From Cherax quadricarinatus (lineage: Eukaryota; Arthropoda; Malacostraca; Decapoda; Parastacidae), in contig NC_091298.1 in the NCBI RefSeq assembly GCF_038502225.1, positions 41,033,072-41,097,071 of the forward strand: 64,000 bases of DNA, written 5' to 3'. The translations under genes were made by a program, and so were the position numbers. Position 1 is the first letter of the stretch. Every line of letters starts with the position of its first letter. Shown here one piece after another: positions 1 to 8,281 of the stretch. The notes beneath the pieces are model-generated. The model was not told the origin of the DNA. It was given only the letters and a program-made list of their open reading frames with translations, and searched no databases.

Positions 1-48
<48 letters not shown>
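1..48. repeat. (AT)n microsatellite, left flank of a MITE
   Basis: Twenty-four uninterrupted AT dinucleotides run from the window edge, so the true length is unknown. They abut the left terminal inverted repeat of the element at 49-436, which has a second (AT)n tract on its other side. Confidence 0.97.
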
Positions 49-51
<3 letters not shown>

Positions 52-433
52 GTGCCGAATATGTAAAACTGGTCAATTAGCAAGAACTCATTTAAAATTA
101 AGTCCTTTCTAAAATTTTCTCTTATACGTTTAAAGATATATTTTTTTCATTAATGTTAATGTAAAAATTTTTAATTTTGCACCAAAAGAATCTTAGAAAA
201 CTTACCTAACCTTATTATAACAAGAACAATTTATTTTAGCCTAACCCAACTAAATATATTTTAGATTTGTTTACAATAATTTAATACTAAACAAACACAG
301 TGAAATATATTTTTTTCGTTAGGTTCAGAATGATTTTGGCGAAATTATTGCATACACAAATTTTCACTTGTCCTATATGGCAAGATGAGCGTTGCTATTT
401 AAGCCAAGATCGCAAGTTCTGCCTATTCGGCAC

Positions 434-436
<3 letters not shown>
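49..436. mobile_element. MITE-like non-autonomous DNA element inserted in (AT)n
   Basis: A 388-bp AT-rich segment is bounded by perfect inverted repeats. ATGTCGTGCCGAATA at 47-61 is the exact reverse complement of TATTCGGCACGACAT at 424-438. Beyond these 15 bp the arms show only weak similarity. Both outer flanks are (AT)n, so the duplicated target cannot be told from the microsatellite (TA or AT is likely). There is no transposase coding capacity; the short open frames in it are chance. Small size, inverted termini and TA-type targets are typical of MITEs mobilised in trans, but I cannot name the superfamily. Confidence 0.75.

Positions 437-516
<80 letters not shown>
437..516. repeat. (AT)n microsatellite
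   Basis: An 80-bp uninterrupted AT run lies between the right end of the MITE-like element and the first unit of the minisatellite. Reading frames through it (YIYI) are artefacts of the repeat. Confidence 0.97.
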
Positions 517-519
<3 letters not shown>

Positions 520-3500
520 GAAGAAGAAGACAGGAGTGACCAAGCTTCAGGTGTGTAGTGGGAGTAGAAGAAGAGGAAGACAGGAGTGACCAAGCTTCAG
601 GTGTGTGGTGGGAGTAGAAGAAGAAGACAGGAGTGACCAAGCTTCAGGTGTGTAGTGGGAGTAGAAGAAGAGGAAGACAGGAGTGACCAAGCTTCAGGTG
701 TGTGGTGGGAGTAGAAGAGGAGGAAGACAGGAGTGACCAAGCTTCAGGTGTGTAGTGGGAGTAGAAGAAGAGGAAGACAGGAGTGACCAAGCTTCAGGTG
801 TGTAGTAGGAGTAGAAGAAGAGGAAGACAGGAGTGACCAAGCTTCAGGTGTGTAGTGGGAGTAGAAGAAGAGGAAGACAGGAGTGACCAAGCTTCAGATG
901 TGTAGTGGGAGTAGAAGAAGAAGACAGGAGTGACCAAGCTTCAGGTGTGTGGTGGGAGTAGAAGAAGAGGAAGACAGGAGTGACCAAGCTTCAGGTGTGT
1001 GGTGGGAGTAGAAGAAGAGGAAGACAGGAGTGACCAAGATTCAGGTGTGTGGTGGGAGTAGAAGAAGAGGAAGACAGGAGTGAACAAGCTTCAGGTGTGT
1101 GGTGGGAGTAGAAGAAGAGGAAGACAGGAGTGACCAAGCTTCAGGTGTGTGGTGGGAGTAGAAGAAGAGGAAGACAGGAGTGACCAAGATTCAGGTGTGT
1201 GGTGGAAGTAGAAGAAGAGGAAGACAGGAGTGACCAAGCTTCAGGTGTGTGGTGGGAGTAGAAGAAGAGGAAGACAGGAGTGACCAAGCTTCAGGTGTGT
1301 GGTGGGAGTAGAAGAAGAGGAAGACAGGAGTGACCAAGCTTCAGGTGAGTGGTGGAAGTAGAAGAAGAGGAAGACAGGAGTGACCAAGCCTCAGGTGTGT
1401 GGTGGGAGTAGAAGAATAGGAAGACAGGAGTGACCAAGCTTCAGATGTGTGGTGGGAGTAGAAGAAGAGGAAGACAGGAGTGACCAAGCTTCAGGTGTGT
1501 GGTGGAAGTAGAAGATGAGGAAGACAGGAGCGAACAAGCTTCAGGTGTGTGGTGGAAGTAGAAGAAGAGGAAGACAGGAGTGACCAAGCTTCAGGTGTGT
1601 GGTGGGAGTAGAAGAAGAGGAAGACAGGAGGGATCAAGCTTCAGGTGTGTGGTGGGAGTAGAAGAAGAGGAAGACAGGAGTGACCAAGCTTCAGGTGAGT
1701 GGTGGAAGTAGAAGAAGAGGAAGACAGGAGTGACCAAGCCTCAGGTGTGTGGTGGGAGTAGAAGAATAGGAAGACAGGAGTGACCAAGCTTCAGGTGTGT
1801 GGTGGAAGTAGAAGAAGAGGAAGACAGGAGTGACCAAGCTTCAGGTGTGTGGTGGGAGTCGAAGAAGAGGAAGACATGAGTGACCAAGCTTCAGGTGTGT
1901 AGTGGGAGTAGAAGAAGAGGAAGACAGGAGTGACCAAGCTTCAGATGTGTAGTGGGAGTAGAAGAAGTGGAAGACAGGAGTGACCAAGCTTCAGGTGTGT
2001 GGTGGAAGTAGAAGAAGAGGAAGACAGGAGTGACCAAGCTTCAGGTGTGTGGTGGAAGTAGAAGACGAAGAAGACAGGAGTAACCAAGCTTCAGGTGTGT
2101 GGTGGAAGTAGAAGAGGAAGACAGGAGTGACCAAGCTTCAGGTGTGTGGTGGGAGTAGAAGAAGAGGAAGACAGGAGTGACCAAGCTTCAGGTGTGTGGT
2201 GGGAGTAGAAGAAGAGGAAGACAGGAGTGACCAAGCTTCAGGTGTGTGGTGAAAGTAGAAGAAGAGGAAGACAGGAGTGACCAAGCTTCAGGTGTGTGGT
2301 GGGAGTAGAAGAAGAGGAAGACAGGAGTGACCAAGCTTCAGGTGTGTGGTGAAAGTAGAAGAAGAGGAAGAAAGAAGTGACCAAGCTTCAGGTGTGTGGT
2401 GGGAGTAGAAGAAGAGGAAGACAGGAGTGATCAAGCTTCAGGTGTGTGGTGGGAGTAGAAGAAGAAGAAAGAAGTTACCAAGTTTCAGGTGTGTGGTGGA
2501 AGTAGAAGAGGAAGAAAGGAGTGACCAAGCTTCAGGTGTGTGGTGGAAGTAGAAGAAGAGGAAGACAGGAGTGACCAAGCTTTAGGTGTGTGGTGGGAGT
2601 AGAAGAATAGTAAGACAGGAGGGACCAAGCTTCAGGTGTGTGGTGGGAGTAGAAGAAGAGGAAGACAGGAGTGACCAAGCTTCAGGTGAGTGGTGGAAGT
2701 AGAAGAAGAGGAAGACAGGAGTGACCAAGCTTCAGGTGTGTGGTGGAAGTAGAAGAAGAGGAAGACAGGAGTGACCAAGCTTCAGGTGTGTGGTGGAAGT
2801 AGAAGAAGAGGAAGACAGGAGTGACCAAGCTTCAGGTGTGTGGTGGGAGTAGAAGAATAGTAAGACAGGAGTGACCAAGCTTCAGGTGTGTGGTGGGAGT
2901 AGAAGAAGACGAAAACATGAGTGAGCAAGCTTCAGGTGTGTGGTGGGAGTCGAAGAAGAGGAAGACATGAGTGACCAAGCTTCAGGTGTGTAGTGGGAGT
3001 AGAAGAAGAGGAAGACAGGAGTGACCAAGCTTCAGATGTGTAGTGGGAGTAGAAGAAGAGGAAGACAGGAGTGACCAAGCTTCAGGTGTGTGGTGGAAGT
3101 AGAAGACGAAGAAGACAGGAGTAACCAAGCTTCAGGTGTGTGGTGGAAGTAGAAGAAGAGGAAGACAGGAGTGACCAAGCTTCAGGTGTGTGGTGGGAGT
3201 AGAAGAAGAGGAAGACAGGAGTGACCAAGCTTCAGGTGTGTGGTGGGAGTAGAAGAAGAGGAAGACAGGAGTGACCAAGCTTCAGGTGTGTGGTGGAAGG
3301 AGAAGAAGAGGAAGACAGGAGCGACCAAGCTTCACGTGTGTGGTGGAAGTAGACGAAGAAGAAGGAAGGAGTGACCAAGCTTCAGGTGTGTGGTGGATGT
3401 AGAAGAAGAAAAAGAAAGGAGTGACCAAGCTTCAGGTGTGTAGTGAGAGTAGAATAAGAAGAAAGAAGTGACCAAGTTTCAGGTGTGTGGTGGGAGTAGA

Positions 3501-5303
3501 AGAAGAAGAAAGAAGTTACCAAGCTTCAGGTGTGTGGTGAGAGTAGAAGAAGAAGAAAGAAGTGACCAAGTTTCAGGTGTGTGGTGGAAGTAGAAGATGA
3601 AGAAAGGAGTGACCAAGCTTCAGGTGTGTGATAGAAGAAGAAGAAGGAGAAGAAGAAGAAGAAAGGAGTGACCAAGTTCAGGTGTGTGATAGAAGAAGAA
3701 GAAGAAGAAAGGAGTGACCAAGTTTCAGGTGTGTGGTGGGAGTAGAAGAAGAAAGAAGTGACCAAGTTTCAGGTGTGTGGTGAGAGTAGACGCAGAAGAA
3801 AGGAGTGACCAAGTTTCAGGTGTGTGGTGGGAGTAGAAGAAGAAGAAAGAAGTGACCAATTTTCAGGTGTGTGGTGGAAATAGAAGAAGAAAAAGAAAGA
3901 AGTGACCAAGTGTCAGGTGTGTGGTGGAAATAGAAGAAGAAGAAGAAAGAAGTGATCAAGCTTCAGGTGTGTGGTGGAAACAGAAGAAGAAAGAAGTGAC
4001 CAAGTTTCAGGTGTGTGGTGGAAACAGAAGAAGAAGAAGAAAGGAGTGACCAAGTTTCAGGTGTGTGGTGGAAATAGAAGAAGAAGAAAGAAGTCACCAA
4101 GTTTCAGGTGTGTGGTGGAAATAGAAGAAGAAGAAGAAAGAAGTGACCAAGCTTCAGGTGTGTGGTGGAAGTAGAAGAAGAAAAAAGATGTTACCAAGCT
4201 TCAGGTGTGTGGTGGAAGTTGAAGAGGAAAGGAGTGACCAAGTTTCAGGTGTGTGGTGGAAGAAGAAGAAGAAGAAAGAAGTGACCAAGCTTCAGGTGTG
4301 TGGTGGAAGTAGAAGAAGAAGAAAGAAGTGACCAAGCTTCAGGTGTGTGGTGGAAGTAGAAGAAGAAGAAAGATGTGACCAAGCTTCAGGTGTGTGGTGG
4401 AAGTTGAAGAGGAAAGAAGTGACCAAGTTTCAGGTGTGTGGTGGAAATAGAAAAAGAAGAAGAAAGGAGTGACCAAGTTTCAGGTGTGTGGAGGAAATAG
4501 AAGAAGAAGAAGAAGAAAGAAGTGAGCAAGTTTCAGGTGTGTGGAGGAAATAGAAGAAGAAGAAGAAAGAAGTGACCAAGCTTCAGGTGTGTGGTGGAAG
4601 TAGAAGAAGAAGAAAGATGTGACCAAGCTTCAGGTGTGTGGTGGAAGTTGAAGAGGAAAGGAGTGACCAAGTTTCAGGTGTGTGGTGGAAGTAGAAGAAG
4701 AAGAAAGAAGTGACCAAGCTTCAGGTGTGTGGTGGAAGTAGAAGAAGAAGGAAGAAGTGACCAAGCTTCAGGTGTGTGGTGGAAGTAGAAGAAGAAGAAA
4801 GATGTGACCAAGCTTCAGGTGTGTTGTGGAAGTTGAAGAGGAAAGGAGTGACCAAGTTTCAGGTGTGTGGTGGAAGTAGAAGAAGAAGAAAGAAGTGACC
4901 AATCTTCAGGTGTGTGGTGGGAGTAGAAGAAGAAGAAGAAAGAAGTGACCAAGCTTCAGGTGTGTGGTGGAAGTAGAAGAAGAAGAAAGAAGTGACCAAG
5001 CTTCAGGTGTGTGGTGGGAGTAGAAGAAGAAAAAGAAAGAAGTGACCAAGCTTCAGGTGTGTGGTGGGAGTAGAAGAAGAAGAAGAAAGAAGTGACCAAG
5101 CTTCAGGTGTGTGGTGGGAGTAGAATACGAAGAAGAAGAAAGAAGTGACCAAGCTTCAGGTGTGTAGTGAGAGTAGAAGAAGAAGAAAGAAGTGACCAAA
5201 CTTCAGGTGTGTGGTGGAAGTAGAAGAAGAAGAAGAAGAAAGAAGTCACCAAACTTCATGTGTGTGGTGGAAGTAGAAGAAGAAGAAGAAGAAGAAGAAA
5301 GAA
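517..5303. repeat. 50-bp minisatellite, array 1
   Basis: About 4.8 kb of tandem units, each with a purine-rich spacer (GAAGAAGAGGAAGACAGG), a core (AGTGACCAAGCTTCAGG, with a HindIII site in most units) and GTGTGGTGGGAGTA. The canonical unit is 50 bp; spacer length changes in GAA steps give units of about 47 to 53 bp. Subtypes are ordered. Units with TGTAGTGGGAGTA dominate to about 940, TGTGGTGGGAGTA units follow to about 3300, and units with an AAAGAAGTGACC spacer fill 3360 to the end. The same family, in the same orientation, forms the array at 43950-52968. Open frames inside are repeat artefacts. Confidence 0.95.
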
Positions 5304-5593
5304 GTGGCAAATGCCACTAACATTAAACTGAAGATTTTTAAATATTGTCGACCATTGTTGTTGGGAGGATGGTGGGGATGACTAAGGAGAGGGAAGGAGA
5401 CAATCCACTATTTTTGATACAAATATTTAACAACGTTGAGTTACAGCATACATGATCCATAGTTCTCACCACAGTTACAAAAATTCCCTCTCCCGCTGAT
5501 GAGGAATTTTATGAATATTACGTTTAGGTTCATTTAATTATTTTTTTCAATGTTTTATGTCTCACGCTTGGATGTAGTTTTTTCTTGGAACTA
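5304..5593. other. Unique AT-rich spacer beginning with a small hairpin
   Basis: The minisatellite stops at a perfect palindrome, GTGGCA-AA-TGCCAC (5304-5317). The remaining 275 bp are unique, AT-rich DNA with no credible gene, RNA or repeat. Confidence 0.6.
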
Positions 5594-5715
5594 TTAACCC
5601 TTAAACTGTCCAAACGTAGATCTACGTTATTTTTATATGCTTTCAAATGGGGAAAATCAAGGTCGGAAAACTACGCACATGAACAAAGATCTACGTTTGG
5701 ACAGTTTAGGGTTAA
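5594..5715. mobile_element. piggyBac-type MITE with TTAA target duplications
   Basis: A 114-bp element (5598-5711) lies between direct TTAA copies at 5594-5597 and 5712-5715. The left end reads CCCTTAAACTGTCCAAACG; the reverse complement of the right end reads CCCTAAACTGTCCAAACG, identical except for one T. The similarity continues to about 30 bp (GTAGATCT on both arms). TTAA duplication with ends starting CCC is characteristic of the piggyBac superfamily. There is no room for a transposase, so it is non-autonomous. The left arm also contains a perfect 16-bp palindrome, AACGTAGATCTACGTT. An open frame across it is a chance shadow. Confidence 0.82.
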
Positions 5716-5985
5716 ACATACCAGTAAGATATTAAATAATCAATGGCTGTATCATGTTACCAGTTGAATGAAGCAGTTTGATAATTCTGCACGAGACTAT
5801 ACCCGTCCCTCTCCCCCACACACTAACATCACCCTAATCATAGATTTCACACTGTGTATGAATCCAATTGTGCGGGATGAAAATTTTCCGGGAAATACAG
5901 TTAGCTCTAATTCCCAGTGTGTATCTATTATACAGGATAGAGTAGCAGAACGTTGCAGATATATCCAATTTTGCTAGTTGAAAAA
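5716..5985. other. Unique spacer
   Basis: About 270 bp of non-repetitive sequence with no recognisable coding or RNA feature. Short open frames here resemble nothing I know. Confidence 0.5.
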
Positions 5986-6112
5986 GTTCTTACACGAACA
6001 CATTTACACAAACATTTGCACACATATATTTACACACACATTTATACACACATTTACACACACACAAACACCTGCGAACATACAAATACAAACACACACA
6101 CACACACTCTCT
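5986..6112. repeat. Degenerate CA-rich tract
   Basis: Imperfect repeats of ACACA, ATTTACACA and AACACA, ending in a cleaner ACACACACACACAC and CTCTCTCT. It is the apparent target of the retrotransposon fragment that starts at 6113. Confidence 0.8.
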
Positions 6113-6317
6113 CTAAGGAAGTATTCCTTCAGTCATAGAGTAGTCAGGCAGTGGAATAGCCTATAAAGTGACGTAGTGGAGGCGGGAACCATACATAGTT
6201 TTAAGACAAGGTATGATAAAGCTCATGGAGCAGGGAGAGAGAGGACCTAGTAGCAATCAGTGAAGAGGCTGGGCCAGGAGCTATGAATCGACCCCTGCAA
6301 CCAGAAATAGGTGAGTA
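6113..6317 (+). pseudogene. AC-tail CR1 retrotransposon, 3'-terminal fragment
   Basis: A 5'-truncated copy holding only the last codons of ORF2 (compare residues FFSHRVVRQWNSL in intact copies) and the 3' UTR. It starts inside the codons for KYFF directly after a CA/CT tract. It ends with the family signature CGACCCCTGCAACC, AATAGGTGAGTAC and then ACAC. The tail merges into the (CA)n tract in front of copy A. It is too short to encode anything. Confidence 0.85.
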
Positions 6318-6326
6318 CACACAAAC

Positions 6327-6391
<65 letters not shown>
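6318..6391. repeat. (CA)n tract between two retrotransposon copies
   Basis: An imperfect CA repeat that becomes pure from about 6333. It is both the tail extension of the upstream fragment and the left boundary of copy A. Confidence 0.9.
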
Positions 6392-6392
<1 letters not shown>

Positions 6393-6531
6393 CCTGATCC
6401 TTGAAATTTGACCGCGTCCCCTCACCCCCCACACACCTTTCCCTCCCCCAAAGACCTTCCCCTCCCCGCTCTTGCCTTCACTCCCTCCTATCTTTTCCTT
6501 CCCTCGCGTTTCTCTCTCTCATAGCCTTTTT

Positions 6532-6533
6532 CC

Positions 6534-6629
<96 letters not shown>

Positions 6630-6960
6630 CCTCTCTCTCTCTCTCTCTCTCCCTCTCTCTCTCCCTCTCTCTCCTCTCTCTCTTCCTCTCTCTCTCCTCT
6701 CTCTCTCCCGCTCTCTCTCCCTCCCTCTCTCTCTCCCTCTCTCTCTCCCTCTCTCTCTTCCTCTCTCTCTTCCTCTCTCTCTTTCTCTCTCTTCCTCTCT
6801 CTCTTCCTCTCTCTCTTCCTCTCTCTCTTCCTCTCTCTCTTCCTCTCTCTCTTCCTCTCACTCTTCCTCTCTCTCTTCCTCTCTCTCTTCCTCTCTCTCT
6901 TCCTCTCTTCCTCTCTCTCTTCCTCTCTCTCTCCCTCTCTCTCTCTCCCTCTCTCTATCA
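6532..6960. repeat. (CT)n and TTCCTCTCTCTC repeat in the leader of copy A
   Basis: Pure CT for about 85 bp is followed by interrupted CT built on a 12-bp unit, TTCCTCTCTCTC. Nearly the same block occupies the same place in copy H (57275-57715), so it travels with the element. Leu/Ser and Arg/Glu frames through it are artefacts. Confidence 0.93.
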
Positions 6961-7088
6961 CTCCCATAACCCTATCTCTCACCCTCCTCTCTCTATATAG
7001 GCTTCTCTCTCCATCTCTCCATTTCTCTCTCTCATAGCCTTTTCCCTCACCCTCCGGTGGCCCTAGAAGACGGAAAACCAGAGATCTG

Positions 7089-8096
7089 GTGGACGAACCA
7101 GGGAGGAAAGACTGGGAGTTAGAGCTCCAAAAAAGGGAGGAAGAGTGGGGAAGGAAGATAGTAGAGCTTGGTAAGAAAATGGAGGAGCGGATAGCTGAAG
7201 AGTGCAGGAAGTGGGAAGTACAGGTCTTAGCAGCAGAAGCTAGGATACAGTGCTTAGAAGAGAAACTGCAAAGCCTGAAACAGATTAGAGAGACAAATGA
7301 CAATTCAGATGTGACATCAGGAAATTCAATGTCAGGCGCAGACAAGGGGACGGTAAGCAACAACGGAGACATGCCGTACACGAAGGCCCTATCAGACCCA
7401 CGTGGGGCCAGGGAAAAGACGAGGAGCACACTAAGATCAAATGACAGGTCCGAAGACAATGAAGGTATGCTATATGCAGAGATTCTAACAGCCAACTGCA
7501 GTAGCAAGGGACAGCTGGTCATGAAAGACAGTTCACTGAGAATAGAAGTTTCAGATATGACAGGGACTGAAGGCAAGAACATGTCAATGGAAGGAAATAA
7601 AATGCCTCAGAGGAAGCAGATGGAGACTCAGTGGGAGGAGGAAAGGGCGAGGTCAGTTTTTGTGTACGGGCTCCAAGAAGCCAAGGGGGACAACTTTGAA
7701 GAAATAAAACAGGAGGAGAAAAAAATGATTGAAGGCATCATGAAAACAATAGGTGAGGGCGATATGACCCAGGTGACAAATTTTCAGAGAATTGGGTGGT
7801 TTGCGAGTGGAAGGATACGGCCTGTCAAAGTAACTTTCAAGGAAGAATCAGTTCGAACCAGGATTCTGCAAGAGAAAGCAAGACTGAGGGACAAACAGGG
7901 GTACCAGAGAGTATACCTCGACCGCGACAGAACACAAGAAGAAAGGACTACACTGAAAGAGAGGGTACAGAGACGCAAGGAGGAACGAGAGGCAATGACG
8001 AAGATGAGCAGGACCCAGACACAGGAGGAAGGGCAAACACACCCCACAGAATCTCCCACCAAAAGACTCCAACCGCGACATTCCCAACGCAACTGA
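7089..8096 (+). CDS. ORF1 protein of copy A, start codon lost
   Basis: Predicted 335-aa nucleic-acid-binding ORF1 protein of a non-LTR element. An N-terminal acidic/basic coiled coil (about residues 5-70, rich in E, K and R with leucine spacing) is followed by a low-complexity linker (70-180). A globular part with RSVFVYGLQE, FQRIGWF and RILQEKARL comes next, resembling in layout the RRM-like and C-terminal domains of L1-type ORF1 proteins; that assignment is inference. It ends in a basic tail. Copy G starts 11 codons earlier with ATG (MGGLRGRK). Here the ATG and its polyA leader are deleted, so only a non-ATG start or an internal ATG at about 7168 remains. ORF2 is open in the -1 frame over the last 300 nt. 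Confidence 0.8.
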   Translation: MDEPGRKDWELELQKREEEWGRKIVELGKKMEERIAEECRKWEVQVLAAEARIQCLEEKLQSLKQIRETNDNSDVTSGNSMSGADKGTVSNNGDMPYTKALSDPRGAREKTRSTLRSNDRSEDNEGMLYAEILTANCSSKGQLVMKDSSLRIEVSDMTGTEGKNMSMEGNKMPQRKQMETQWEEERARSVFVYGLQEAKGDNFEEIKQEEKKMIEGIMKTIGEGDMTQVTNFQRIGWFASGRIRPVKVTFKEESVRTRILQEKARLRDKQGYQRVYLDRDRTQEERTTLKERVQRRKEEREAMTKMSRTQTQEEGQTHPTESPTKRLQPRHSQRN

Positions 8097-8281
8097 GCAA
8101 CCTATACTACAACCCACTCACTGTTCCCTCTGCCACCAACCCCCATATCACAAACCTCACCCCAACAGCTGTCCCTTATGGGCATTCTGACCCCACCCCC
8201 ATCATCACAAACCCCACCTACACCACAGCCCCATATAGGCCCCCACCAAGGCTCTCGCTCCCCCAACCCCAATATTCTTGC

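Noticed and set aside
6401..7000. Leu/Ser-rich and Arg/Glu-rich open frames of up to about 200 aa
   Set aside because: They are translations of (CT)n and GA repeats in the leader of copy A; the same occurs at 57063-57756 and 32367-32852.
7719..7725. A7 run in ORF1 of copy A as a -1 frameshift site
   Set aside because: The -1 frame has a stop at about 7754, downstream of the run, so a shift here could not reach ORF2.
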